Source of the DNA: Candidatus Omnitrophota bacterium | GTDB lineage: Bacteria; Ratteibacteria; UBA8468; B48-G9; JAFGKM01 | Reading direction: 5' to 3' | NCBI GenBank assembly: GCA_023819375.1 | Contig: JAMWDI010000003.1 | Coordinates: 197,634 to 261,633 of the forward strand | DNA: 64,000 nt | In this document: piece by piece, positions 54,372-62,679 of the stretch | Position numbering within the stretch: position 1 is the stretch's first letter | How the letters are laid out: each line of letters opens with the position of its first letter | Notes under the pieces: generated by a model | What the model saw: only the letters and a program-made list of their open reading frames with translations | What the model was told of the DNA's origin: nothing | Databases searched by the model: none | Position numbers and translations under genes: made by a program

Positions 54372-54587
54372 ATGGGAAAAGAAGAAAAAATTACATTTGA
54401 AGGAGTAATAAAAAAAGTTTTGCCAGCAACAAACTTTGAAGTAGAACTTGAAAATGGACATACAGTTATTGCGCATTTATGTGGAAAAATGAGAATGAAT
54501 TATATAAAAATAGTTCCAGGCGATAAAGTTATTGTTGAAATTTCTCCATATGATCTTAAAAGAGGAAGAATTATTAAAAGATTGTAA
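54372..54587 (+). CDS. infA: Translation initiation factor IF-1
   Basis: 71 residues from ATG 54372; a TTG at 54366 overlaps the map stop. The OB fold is recognisable in [42 protein letters not shown] and [10 protein letters not shown]. Followed by rpmJ, as in many bacteria. Confidence 0.97.
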   Translation: MGKEEKITFEGVIKKVLPATNFEVELENGHTVIAHLCGKMRMNYIKIVPGDKVIVEISPYDLKRGRIIKRL

Positions 54588-54598
54588 AGGAGTAAAAA

Positions 54599-54724
54599 AT
54601 GAAAGTAAGAGCATCTGTTAAAAAAATATGTCCAAAATGTAAAATTATAAGAAGAAAAGGAGTTGTAAGGGTTATATGTAGTAATCCACAGGATGGTCCA
54701 AAACATAAACAAAGACAAGGTTAA
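54599..54724 (+). CDS. rpmJ: Ribosomal protein L36, zinc form
   Basis: 41 residues: [19 protein letters not shown], then VICSNPQ and PKHKQRQG. The three Cys and one His of the zinc-binding form are present. A few extra residues (QDG) before PKHKQRQG make it longer than the usual 37-38. AAAGGAG lies upstream; GGAGG for rpsM follows directly. Confidence 0.95.
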   Translation: MKVRASVKKICPKCKIIRRKGVVRVICSNPQDGPKHKQRQG

Positions 54725-54735
54725 GGAGGTAAATT

Positions 54736-55155
54736 ATGGCAAGAATACTTGGCGTTGAAATTCCAGATAATAAAAAAGTTAAGATTGCTTTAAGATATAT
54801 CTATGGAATTGGAGACGCAAGAGCAATGGAAATAGTTAAAAATACAGGTATAGATGGTGAAAAAAGAGTGAAGGAATTAACAGAAGAGGAACTTGGAAGG
54901 ATAACTTCTTTTATTCAGAAAAATTACAAAATAGAAGGTGATTTAAGACAGGAAATTGCTCAAAATATAAGAAGACTGATAGATATAAATTGTTATAGAG
55001 GAATAAGACATAAACTTTCTTTACCAGTGAGAGGACAAAGAACTAGAACAAATGCAAGGACTAGAAAAGGGCCAAGAAAAACTGTTGGTGTTATAAGAGA
55101 TAAAGCAGCAAGAAAAGCATTAAGGCAGAAATTAAAGGAAGAAAAACAGCAATGA
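54736..55155 (+). CDS. rpsM: Ribosomal protein S13
   Basis: 139 residues. [25 protein letters not shown] and the basic [25 protein letters not shown] tail fit S13. A longer Lys/Gln-rich end follows. GGAGG precedes the ATG. First gene of the alpha segment. Confidence 0.97.
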   Translation: MARILGVEIPDNKKVKIALRYIYGIGDARAMEIVKNTGIDGEKRVKELTEEELGRITSFIQKNYKIEGDLRQEIAQNIRRLIDINCYRGIRHKLSLPVRGQRTRTNARTRKGPRKTVGVIRDKAARKALRQKLKEEKQQ

Positions 55156-55164
55156 GGAGGTAAA

Positions 55165-55554
55165 ATGGCAAGGAAATATGTTAAAAAAAGAAAAAAGAAG
55201 ATGAACGTCCCGCGTGGGATTGCACATATTAAGGCTACATTTAATAATACAATTATAACTATAACAGATCAAGAAGGACATGTCTTACTTTGGGGAAGTG
55301 CTGGGACTGTTGGTTTTAAAGGTACAAGAAAAGGAACTCCTTTTGCAGCACAACTTGCAGCAGAAAGTGTTGCCAAAAAAGCACAGGCACTTTTAAATAT
55401 GAAGGAAGTAGATGTTAGAGTTAAAGGACCAGGTCCTGGAAGAGAGACAGCAATAAGGGCTTTACAAAGCGCAGGTTTAAATGTTGTTTCAATAAAAGAT
55501 GTAACTCCAATACCACATAATGGTTGTAGACCACCTAAAAGAAGGAGAGTTTAA
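55165..55554 (+). CDS. rpsK: Ribosomal protein S11
   Basis: 129 residues. [22 protein letters not shown] and the closing [18 protein letters not shown] are typical. The SD is GAGGAGG. Confidence 0.97.
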   Translation: MARKYVKKRKKKMNVPRGIAHIKATFNNTIITITDQEGHVLLWGSAGTVGFKGTRKGTPFAAQLAAESVAKKAQALLNMKEVDVRVKGPGPGRETAIRALQSAGLNVVSIKDVTPIPHNGCRPPKRRRV

Positions 55555-55571
55555 GAAGGAGGATAAAGAAA

Positions 55572-56192
55572 ATGGCGAAATATATGAAACCTTTATGTAA
55601 GGTATGTAGAAAATATGGGATTAAACTCTATCTTAAAGGTAAAAGATGTGAAAGTGATAAATGTGCTGTGGATCCGAGAAGAAAAAAGATACGTTTAATT
55701 AAACCCAAAAAACTTTCAGAATATGGAATGCAATTAAGGGAAAAGAATAAAGTTAAAATTTATTATGGAGTTTTAGAAAGACAGTTCAGAAGATATTTTG
55801 AAATAGCCAAAAAGCATAAAGGAGTCACAGGAGAAGTTCTTTTGCAGTTACTTGAAAGAAGACTTGATAATGTAATTTATAGAGCCAATTGGGTTTATTC
55901 AAGAAGAATGGCTAAACAACTTATAAATCATGGTCATATACTTGTAAATGGGAGAAAAAATGATAGACCAGGTTATTTAGTTGAAGTAGGAGACATTATT
56001 CAACTAAAGCCTACAAGTAAATGTGTTAAAATTGTGAAAGAGTGTATTGAAGATTATAAATCACGACCAATTCCTTCATTTATGAAAGTTGACAAAGAAA
56101 ATTTAAAAATTGAAATTTTGAGATATCCAACAAGAGATGAAGTTTCAATCCCTGTTGATGAACAATTAATTGTGAATTTTTATTCTAAATAA
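55572..56192 (+). CDS. rpsD: Ribosomal protein S4, zinc form
   Basis: 206 residues. An N-terminal zinc site (CKVCRKYG...CESDKC) marks the C+ form. The S4 RNA-binding domain is LERRLDNVIYRANW with RRMAKQLINHGHILVNGRK. In E. coli S4 represses the alpha operon; no leader pseudoknot was recognised before rpsM. Confidence 0.97.
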   Translation: MAKYMKPLCKVCRKYGIKLYLKGKRCESDKCAVDPRRKKIRLIKPKKLSEYGMQLREKNKVKIYYGVLERQFRRYFEIAKKHKGVTGEVLLQLLERRLDNVIYRANWVYSRRMAKQLINHGHILVNGRKNDRPGYLVEVGDIIQLKPTSKCVKIVKECIEDYKSRPIPSFMKVDKENLKIEILRYPTRDEVSIPVDEQLIVNFYSK

Positions 56193-56210
56193 AATTAAGA
56201 GAGGTGGAAA

Positions 56211-57191
56211 ATGAAAAAATTTGTTTTTCCTTCAAAATTTGTATGGGAAAAAGAAACTTATAGGGAAAATTATGGAAAATTAATAATTGAACCTCTTGAG
56301 AGAGGATATGGAGTTACAATTGGTAATGCTTTAAGAAGAGTTTTGCTTTCTTCAATTGAAGGTGTTGCAATTACTGGACTTAGAATAGATGGGGTTTTGC
56401 ATGAATTTACACATGTTGAAGGAATGAAAGAAGATGTTGTGGATATTGTTCTTAATATAAAACAAATTGCTTTGAAACCAATTATAAAAGAATATCCCCA
56501 TTTAGTAGTTGTTGAAATTGAAGGTAAAGATGAAATTTGTGCTGGCGATTTGATAAATGATGGTTCTGTTGAAGTGATAAATAAAGATCTTCATATAGCG
56601 ACTGTAAATCCTGATAAAAAGTATAAATTTGAACTTGAAATTACAAAGGGATTTGGTTATCTTCCTGTTGAAAAAATGAAACTTATGTTAAAAAATGTTC
56701 CTATAGGAACAATTCTTATAGATGGTCTTTATTCTCCTGTAAGGAAAGTGACATTTCATGTTGAAAATACAAGAGTTGAACAGTTTGTAGATTATGAAAA
56801 ACTTATTCTTGAGGTGTGGACAACAGGAGCAGTAACGCCATATGATAGTGTAAAATATGCCTGTGAACTTTTAAGTAAAGAATTTCAACTTATTTTTGCA
56901 AATCAGGAAATTGGTGAAAAGGAAGTTGTTGCTGAGGAAAAAGAAGAAGTTAAGGATGAACTTGATATTCCAATAACAGATTTAAAACTTTCTACAAGAA
57001 TAAATAATGCTCTTGAAAATAGAGGAATAAAAACATTAAGAGATCTTTTAAATACACCAAAAGAAAGATTAGAAGAAATGAAAAATCTTGGGAAAAAATC
57101 AATAGAAGAAATAGAACAGGCTCTTGAAAAGAGAGGATATAAATTAAAAACTTTTGCAGAACTTGCTGAAGAGAAAAGGGAGAAAAAATGA
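56211..57191 (+). CDS. rpoA: RNA polymerase alpha subunit
   Basis: 326 residues. The N-terminal domain has EPLERGYGVTIGNALRRVLLSS and GLRIDGVLHEFTHVEGMKEDV; after an acidic linker (about 232-250) the C-terminal domain DLKLSTRINNALENRGIKTLRDLL and GKKSIEEIEQAL is complete. GAGGTGG precedes the ATG. Overlaps rplQ in ATGA. Confidence 0.97.
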   Translation: MKKFVFPSKFVWEKETYRENYGKLIIEPLERGYGVTIGNALRRVLLSSIEGVAITGLRIDGVLHEFTHVEGMKEDVVDIVLNIKQIALKPIIKEYPHLVVVEIEGKDEICAGDLINDGSVEVINKDLHIATVNPDKKYKFELEITKGFGYLPVEKMKLMLKNVPIGTILIDGLYSPVRKVTFHVENTRVEQFVDYEKLILEVWTTGAVTPYDSVKYACELLSKEFQLIFANQEIGEKEVVAEEKEEVKDELDIPITDLKLSTRINNALENRGIKTLRDLLNTPKERLEEMKNLGKKSIEEIEQALEKRGYKLKTFAELAEEKREKK

Positions 57192-57535
57192 GGCATAAAA
57201 GAGATGTTAAAAAACTTGGAAGAAATAAATCACACAGAAAAGCACTTATGAGAAATATGACTATTAGTTTTTTTCAAAATCAAAAAATTATTACAACAAA
57301 TGCTAAAGCAAAACAATTAAGGAGAATTGTTGAGAGATTGATAACACTTGCTAAAAGAGGAACACTTGCGGATTATAGAAGAATAAATCAATTTTTAAAT
57401 CATCCTCAAACTGTAAAGAAAATAATTGATATTTCCAAGAAATATGTTGATAGAAACGGAGGATATACACAAATATATAAAATTGGTTTTAGAAGGGGAG
57501 ATAGTGCTGAAAAAGTAATGATAAAACTGGTTTAA
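57188..57535 (+). CDS. rplQ: Ribosomal protein L17
   Basis: 115 residues. LGRNKSHRKALMRNMTISFF, TTNAKAKQLRRIVERLITLAKRG and the closing RRGDSAEKVMIKLV match L17. rpoZ begins five bases later. Confidence 0.97.
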   Translation: MRHKRDVKKLGRNKSHRKALMRNMTISFFQNQKIITTNAKAKQLRRIVERLITLAKRGTLADYRRINQFLNHPQTVKKIIDISKKYVDRNGGYTQIYKIGFRRGDSAEKVMIKLV

Positions 57536-57539
57536 AAAA

Positions 57540-57749
57540 ATGGGAAACAGAAATTTAAAACTTCTTGATCTTATTGATAAGGAAGAAAATATCTACGATG
57601 TAATAATGGAAATAGCCAAGAGATGTCATGAATTAATGGCTGGTGCTGTTCCTAAAATTGAAGTCAAAAAAGATGAAAATTTGATTCAAATAGCGATAGA
57701 AGAGTATATTCAGAAAATAAAAAGTAAAAAAGGTATAAAAAATGAATGA
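57540..57749 (+). CDS. rpoZ: RNA polymerase omega subunit
   Basis: 69 residues. Small helical protein with LLDLIDKEENIYDVIMEIAKRCHEL and IQIAIEEYIQ, which fits the RpoZ/Rpb6 pattern. Omega helps beta-prime fold; its place right after rplQ is supportive. Overlaps pilT by 8 bases. Small size limits certainty. Confidence 0.8.
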   Translation: MGNRNLKLLDLIDKEENIYDVIMEIAKRCHELMAGAVPKIEVKKDENLIQIAIEEYIQKIKSKKGIKNE

Positions 57750-58842
57750 TTTTTTTTCTCTTCTAAAATTAATGAAAGAAAAAGATGCATCTGATTTACA
57801 TCTTAAATGTGGTAGAAAACCAGTTTTGAGAATAAGAGGCGAACTCTTTGAAGTAGAAGAATGGGAAAGTCCCTTAACAAAAGAATACCTGTGGAAAATT
57901 ATTGATATAATTATGCCTGAAGACGAAAAAGAAACTTTTAAAAAAGAGAAGGAATCTGACTTTGCCTATGATAATCCAGAAGTAGGAAGATATAGAGTAA
58001 ATGCATTTTGGCAAAGAGGATATCCTGGGTTGGTATTAAGAAGAATAAAAGACAGAATTCCTACATTAGAAGAACTTAATTTGCCTCCAGTTATAAGAAA
58101 AATTGCTCTTTATGAAGAAGGACTTGTTCTTGTTACTGGACCAACTGGTTGTGGGAAATCTACAACGCTTGCTTCTATGATAGAAATAATAAATAACGAA
58201 AAAGTTAAACATATAGTTACAATTGAAGATCCTATAGAATATCTATATACAGATAAAAAATCAATTATAAACCAAAGAGAAGTTGGAATAGACACTTTAT
58301 CATTTGCTTCTGCTTTAAAACATGTGTTAAGAGAAGATCCAGATATAATTTTAATTGGTGAATTAAGAGATGTTGATACTTTTCAGGCAGCAATAAGTGC
58401 TTGTGAAACAGGCCACCTTGTTTTTTCAACTTTACATACAATTGATACTATAACAACAATTACAAGAATACTGGATTTTTTCCCTTCAAGTCAGCATGAA
58501 CAGGTTAGAAAAATTCTTTCCTATCATTTAAAAGCAACAATATGTCAAAAACTTGTTCCCAAAAAGGACAATTCAGGTCTTGTTCCTGTTTGTGAGATTA
58601 TGATAGTTACTCCAATGATTTCAAAACTAATTCAGGATAACAAATTGAATAAATTATATTCAGCAATGTCAGCAGATAAAGAAGAAGGTATGCTTACCTT
58701 CAATAAACATCTTGTTCAACTAATTCAAAATGATATTATTACCCCTGAGGTAGGATTTTCTGTTTCTCCATCTCCTCACACTCTTGAAATGAACTTGAGA
58801 GGAATATATCTTGATGAGGAAACAAAAATTATTGGAGAATGA
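57742..58842 (+). CDS. pilT: Type IV pilus retraction ATPase PilT
   Basis: 366 residues. Start DFFSLLKLMKEKDASDLHLKCG, Walker A GPTGCGKS (133-140), Asp box EDPIEYLY, and Walker B region DPDIILIGELRD followed by ACETGHLVFSTLHT match PilT. PilT depolymerises type IV pili to power twitching or DNA uptake. It is translationally coupled to rpoZ, an odd place for a pilus gene; no other pilus gene is adjacent, though a pseudopilin-like gene ends at base 368. Confidence 0.93.
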   Translation: MNDFFSLLKLMKEKDASDLHLKCGRKPVLRIRGELFEVEEWESPLTKEYLWKIIDIIMPEDEKETFKKEKESDFAYDNPEVGRYRVNAFWQRGYPGLVLRRIKDRIPTLEELNLPPVIRKIALYEEGLVLVTGPTGCGKSTTLASMIEIINNEKVKHIVTIEDPIEYLYTDKKSIINQREVGIDTLSFASALKHVLREDPDIILIGELRDVDTFQAAISACETGHLVFSTLHTIDTITTITRILDFFPSSQHEQVRKILSYHLKATICQKLVPKKDNSGLVPVCEIMIVTPMISKLIQDNKLNKLYSAMSADKEEGMLTFNKHLVQLIQNDIITPEVGFSVSPSPHTLEMNLRGIYLDEETKIIGE

Positions 58843-59524
58843 TTTTTTAAACCTCTATAAAGTCCTATTTTTAATTCTTTTTCTAACATTTCTTGCTTCT
58901 ATTTCATCTCTAATTAAAATCAAGTTTAAAACATTAGAACAAGAAGTTGTCTTTTCTGGAATTTTAACTTTTTTGGTTGAACTTGGAATTATTTTATATC
59001 TATTTCATTCCTATACCTTTTATTTTATTTCACTTTTCAAAAGAGAATTCAAAAGAAGTTTTTTGATAGGAATTTTACTTTATTTTTTTCTCATTCCTAT
59101 TCTATCAGTTTTAACTCTTTTCATTTTTTATATATTTAAAAAAGCAAAAATAGAACCATCTCCTCAAAAGATTATTTTTCTTTATTTGAAAATAAAGTCA
59201 ATACCAATTTTAGTTTTTCTTTTCTTTTTATCTTCTATTGTTGCACCATTTTTTGAGGAAATAATTTTTAGAGGATTTCTTTATTCTGCCTTTAAATCAA
59301 GATTTTCAGTTCCTTTTTCTATATTTATAAGTTCTTTAATTTTCTCCTTGCTTCATGGTGATATTTTTGTTTTTCATGGAATTTTTCTTTTGGGTATCTT
59401 TCTCGCATATATATTTGAGAAAACAGAAAATTTATGGATATGTATTGGAATTCATTTTGCAAACAATTTTTTTTCCAATCTTGCAATTTTTTTTGTAAAA
59501 TTTTTTAATTTATATCAAATTTAA
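58814..59524 (+). CDS. CPBP-family intramembrane metalloprotease
   Basis: About 236 residues and six to eight hydrophobic segments. The CPBP (Abi/CAAX protease) motifs are present: FFEEIIFRGFLY (EExxxRG), FSLLHGD and a C-terminal GIHFANN. These inner-membrane glutamate/histidine metalloproteases have diverse roles; the substrate is unknown. The start is uncertain: ATG 58814 overlaps pilT by 29 bases, TTG 58832 is an alternative, and neither has a clear SD. Confidence 0.8.
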   Translation: MRKQKLLENDFLNLYKVLFLILFLTFLASISSLIKIKFKTLEQEVVFSGILTFLVELGIILYLFHSYTFYFISLFKREFKRSFLIGILLYFFLIPILSVLTLFIFYIFKKAKIEPSPQKIIFLYLKIKSIPILVFLFFLSSIVAPFFEEIIFRGFLYSAFKSRFSVPFSIFISSLIFSLLHGDIFVFHGIFLLGIFLAYIFEKTENLWICIGIHFANNFFSNLAIFFVKFFNLYQI

Positions 59525-59537
59525 AAAAGGAGAAAAA

Positions 59538-60479
59538 ATGTTGTGGGGTTATTTAATTCATCTCGGTTATAATATGTGGGAAGATCATGGGCCAGAACAT
59601 AGAGTTCATCCAGATGAAAAAATAGATTATCTTCCAAGAACAAAATTAAGATGCAAAGAGGACGTTTGGGACTATATTGTTGAGAAATTACCAGAATATG
59701 GAGTAAATTTACTTGTTATAGATTTAGGAGAGGGGCTTAAATATGAAAGTCATCCTGAACTTGCTATTGAAGGTTCTTGGAGTGTTGAAAAATTTAAAAA
59801 TAAATTAAAAAGAATTAGAGATTTAGGCATAGAACCAGTTCCAAAACTAAATTTTTCAACTGCACATGATGTTTGGCTTGGAAAATATTCAAGAATGGTT
59901 TCAACTGATATTTATTATAAAGTATGCAGTGATTTAATAAGTGAAGTTATTGATATATTTGACAAACCTAAATTTTTTCATCTTGGAATGGATGAAGAAA
60001 CATATGAACACCAGAAAGGACTTTTATATGCTGTGGTAAGACATGGAGATTTATGGTGGAATGATCTTTATTTTTTAATAAATGAAGTTAAAAAGAAGAA
60101 AGTAAGGCCTTGGGTTTGGAGTGATTACCTGTGGAGACATGAAAATGAATTTGTTGAGAAAATGCCTAAAGATGTTATTCAAAGCAATTGGTATTATGGA
60201 TTAGATTTTGATCTGAATAACGAAAAAATTAGTGTATATTTAAATGCCTATTTAAAACTTGATAAGTATGGATATAAACAAATACCAACAGGAAGTAATC
60301 ATGCACATTTTGAAAATTTTGAAAAGACAGTTGAATTTTGTAAGAAAAATATATCCTCAGAAAATTTACTTGGCTTTTTACAGACAGTATGGCGTCCAAC
60401 TGTTAAGGAATGGCTTGAAAACCATATTAAAGCACTTGAAGGTGTTAAAAGAGGCAAAGAGCTTTGGATGAAGATATAG
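59538..60479 (+). CDS. GH20-like TIM-barrel glycosidase-type protein
   Basis: 313 residues, no signal peptide visible. Barrel features include VNLLVIDLGEGLKYESHPELA at the N-terminus, PVPKLNFSTAHDVWLG, and FFHLGMDEE with D152-E153, comparable to the HxGGDE catalytic Asp-Glu of GH20 beta-hexosaminidases; later WVWSDYLWR and IQSNWYYG resemble barrel strands. It is shorter than true GH20 enzymes and lacks their N-terminal domain. AAAGGAG precedes the ATG. Its end overlaps the convergent AraC gene by 35 bases. Hexosaminidase activity is inference. Confidence 0.6.
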   Translation: MLWGYLIHLGYNMWEDHGPEHRVHPDEKIDYLPRTKLRCKEDVWDYIVEKLPEYGVNLLVIDLGEGLKYESHPELAIEGSWSVEKFKNKLKRIRDLGIEPVPKLNFSTAHDVWLGKYSRMVSTDIYYKVCSDLISEVIDIFDKPKFFHLGMDEETYEHQKGLLYAVVRHGDLWWNDLYFLINEVKKKKVRPWVWSDYLWRHENEFVEKMPKDVIQSNWYYGLDFDLNNEKISVYLNAYLKLDKYGYKQIPTGSNHAHFENFEKTVEFCKKNISSENLLGFLQTVWRPTVKEWLENHIKALEGVKRGKELWMKI

Positions 60480-61251
60480 GTTTTAATTTTTTTCTATATT
60501 TTCCAGGTGTGATTTTATAATACTCCTTAAATTTTTTTGTAAAATAATATACATTTTTAAATCCACATAAGCGAGCAATTTCCTTAATGGATAAGTTTTG
60601 ATTTTTTAAAAATTCATTTGCCTTTTTCATTCTTATTTTATTCAAATAATCAAAAATATTTTGTCCAGTTAAATTTTTATACCTCCGGCAGAGATATTGA
60701 GGATTTAGATTAACAAATTGTCCTATAAAAGAAAGGGTTATTTTTTTATCATAGTTTGTCTCAAGTAATTCATTAATATGGTTGATTTTGTCCCTTTGAT
60801 AATTATTAAGATTTTTCAAAATTTCAGTTAAAGTTTTCAAAAAGAGAATCAAAAATTTTTCTACTTTATTTCTTCTCTCAAGTATGTAATAACCAAGGAT
60901 ATTTTTGAAACAAAATTTTATTTTTTCGCTTTCTTTCACATTTTGTAAAAGTATCTTTAGTGCAATTTTAGGTAATAGAAATTTTTTAACTTCATTTTCA
61001 TCAAAAACTATTTTCATACTGTAATTATTCATAAAAACTCTATTATCAAAATCTTTTTCTGCTTTATGTCGTTTATATGGAGGTATTATAAATAAACAAT
61101 TTTTTTCAATTCTTTCCCAATGATCATCAAGTAAATACCTTCCTTTCCCTTTAAGATAAAAATCAATTTGCCATATATCAGAGTGATAATGAAGATCAAA
61201 TCCTGTCCAGTTTTCCCCTCTTATTTCTGCAACATGGACTAATTTCATCAT
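60445..61251 (-). CDS. AraC-family transcription regulator
   Basis: 268 residues on the minus strand. The N-terminal part is cupin-like (DLHYHSDIWQIDFYLKGKGRYLL, FIIPPYKRHKAEKD), usual for sugar sensing. The C-terminal part is the AraC double helix-turn-helix (LSFIGQFVNLNPQYLCRRYKNLTGQ and SIKEIARLCGFKNVYYFTKKFKEYYKITPGKYRKK). Two adjacent ATGs (61251 and 61248) lie just after a TATAAT box, so the mRNA may be leaderless. It probably controls nearby secreted or glycosidase genes; targets are not shown. Confidence 0.9.
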   Translation of the reverse strand: MMKLVHVAEIRGENWTGFDLHYHSDIWQIDFYLKGKGRYLLDDHWERIEKNCLFIIPPYKRHKAEKDFDNRVFMNNYSMKIVFDENEVKKFLLPKIALKILLQNVKESEKIKFCFKNILGYYILERRNKVEKFLILFLKTLTEILKNLNNYQRDKINHINELLETNYDKKITLSFIGQFVNLNPQYLCRRYKNLTGQNIFDYLNKIRMKKANEFLKNQNLSIKEIARLCGFKNVYYFTKKFKEYYKITPGKYRKKLKPISSSKALCLF

Positions 61252-61255
61252 TTAA

Positions 61256-61283
61256 ATTATAAAATAGAATTTTAAAAAGTCAA
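61256..61283 (-). promoter_or_regulatory. Promoter abutting the AraC gene start (leaderless candidate)
   Basis: On the minus strand TTGACT (61283-61278) and TATAAT (61261-61256) are 16 bp apart. The -10 box ends 4 bases before the first ATG and 7 bases before the second, so the normal start distance falls on the start codons. No SD is present. Confidence 0.6.
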
Positions 61284-61302
61284 TATTTTATAAAAATTTT
61301 AA

Positions 61303-61330
61303 TTGAAAAAATTAACTTTTGTACTAAAAT
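61303..61330 (+). promoter_or_regulatory. Promoter for the secreted protein gene at 61354
   Basis: TTGAAA at 61303-61308 and TAAAAT at 61325-61330 are 16 bp apart, pointing right in the 102-base divergent gap. The predicted leader is about 17 bases and has no clear SD. Confidence 0.4.
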
Positions 61331-61353
61331 TTTTAAAGTAAAAAATAAGAAAA

Positions 61354-62667
61354 ATGATACAAAATTTTAAAATATTTAAAATTGAAATTTCAGCAATTCT
61401 CTTTTTCGTGAATTTTTTCTCTTTTTCCGATGTAAACTTTAAAATAGAGATAGATCAAAATTTGTTTAAAATTAAAAATTATGTAAAAAACCCCTCTTTT
61501 GAAGAAGATTATGGATGGTCTGTATATTCAAATGAATACGTAGATGGAAAGTCCCAAGCAGCAAAAATATCTGAAGGAACAGGGAGAACAGAGAAAGAAA
61601 AATATTCTGGAAATTATAGTTTTAAAATTACCGGAAAAAGAAACTTTAATACTGGAATATATCAAAGAATTGATTTTGAACCGCCAATAAATAAGGGTAA
61701 ATATCTATATTTAAGTTATAGAATAAAAACAAAAGGAACGATTCACGAAGGTGGTAATATAGGAATTTCTATAAAAGCATTTTTTACAGATGGGACGAAC
61801 ATTTATATCCCTGGATTATCAATACCAAAAGGCATTTATAATTTTGAAGAGTTGAAGTTTAAATATGAAATTCCCAAGGATATAAAGAATATCATACTTT
61901 ACTGCATATATTATAATCAAGAAGGGGAAATTTATTATGACGATATATTTTTGACGATTGTAGATAAGATTAAAACAAAATTTGAAGTAAGTGGAAAAAA
62001 CTTGAAAAGAATAAGGATTTACAGCGGAACCGATTTAATAAAAGATACTGAAAACATAAAGAAAGGAGTAAATCATTATGAAGATGAAATTGAAATATTG
62101 CCTCTTGTAGATTATCTTTTTGAAATAGAAGACTATGAAGGAAAAATTTACAGGAAAACCTATCCAGAAAAAAAAGTTCTTATAAAAGAAGGAGAAATGA
62201 ATTTGACAATGGGAGAGGAAAGAATAGATGTTAATGAAGAAAAAATTTACTATTTTAATGTAAAAAAGAAAGAGGATAAGAAATATATTATTGAACTTAA
62301 ATGTAGATTAGAAACACTCTCTAAAAATGCAGGTATTGGTGGACACAATCCTGCTCTTGTCATTTTTATTAATGAAGAGAGATTGAAATTTGATAGAGTG
62401 ATTAATAGGAAAGATAAATTTACAATGGCAGATGGAAGAATATGTTCAACTGGTAATGATGTCTTTACAGTTTATTACTCATCCCATTTTATCTTTCCTC
62501 CAGAAGACAATCCATATTTTCCAGTAGATATTCCAGAGAATGACCCATATACATATAAATTTGACATAACAGACATTTTAAAAGATGGAGAAAATAAAGT
62601 GAAGATTCAAAATAAATCACAATTGAGAGCATTAATAATAAAGGATTTAAAAGTAATAGAGAAATAA
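61354..62667 (+). CDS. Secreted protein with CBM4/9-like jelly-roll domain
   Basis: 437 residues with an N-terminal hydrophobic signal region (about residues 11-26). Residues about 42-205 resemble a CBM4/9-type jelly roll (KNPSFEEDYGWSV, SGNYSFKITGKRNF, YYNQEGEIYYDDIFLTI). The C-terminal half is beta-rich with a closing FDITDILKDGENKVKI strand pair as in galactose-binding folds; no catalytic motif is seen. It may bind glycans alongside the following gene, which starts 12 bases downstream after AGGAGAG. Confidence 0.65.
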   Translation: MIQNFKIFKIEISAILFFVNFFSFSDVNFKIEIDQNLFKIKNYVKNPSFEEDYGWSVYSNEYVDGKSQAAKISEGTGRTEKEKYSGNYSFKITGKRNFNTGIYQRIDFEPPINKGKYLYLSYRIKTKGTIHEGGNIGISIKAFFTDGTNIYIPGLSIPKGIYNFEELKFKYEIPKDIKNIILYCIYYNQEGEIYYDDIFLTIVDKIKTKFEVSGKNLKRIRIYSGTDLIKDTENIKKGVNHYEDEIEILPLVDYLFEIEDYEGKIYRKTYPEKKVLIKEGEMNLTMGEERIDVNEEKIYYFNVKKKEDKKYIIELKCRLETLSKNAGIGGHNPALVIFINEERLKFDRVINRKDKFTMADGRICSTGNDVFTVYYSSHFIFPPEDNPYFPVDIPENDPYTYKFDITDILKDGENKVKIQNKSQLRALIIKDLKVIEK

Positions 62668-62679
62668 AAAAGGAGAGAT

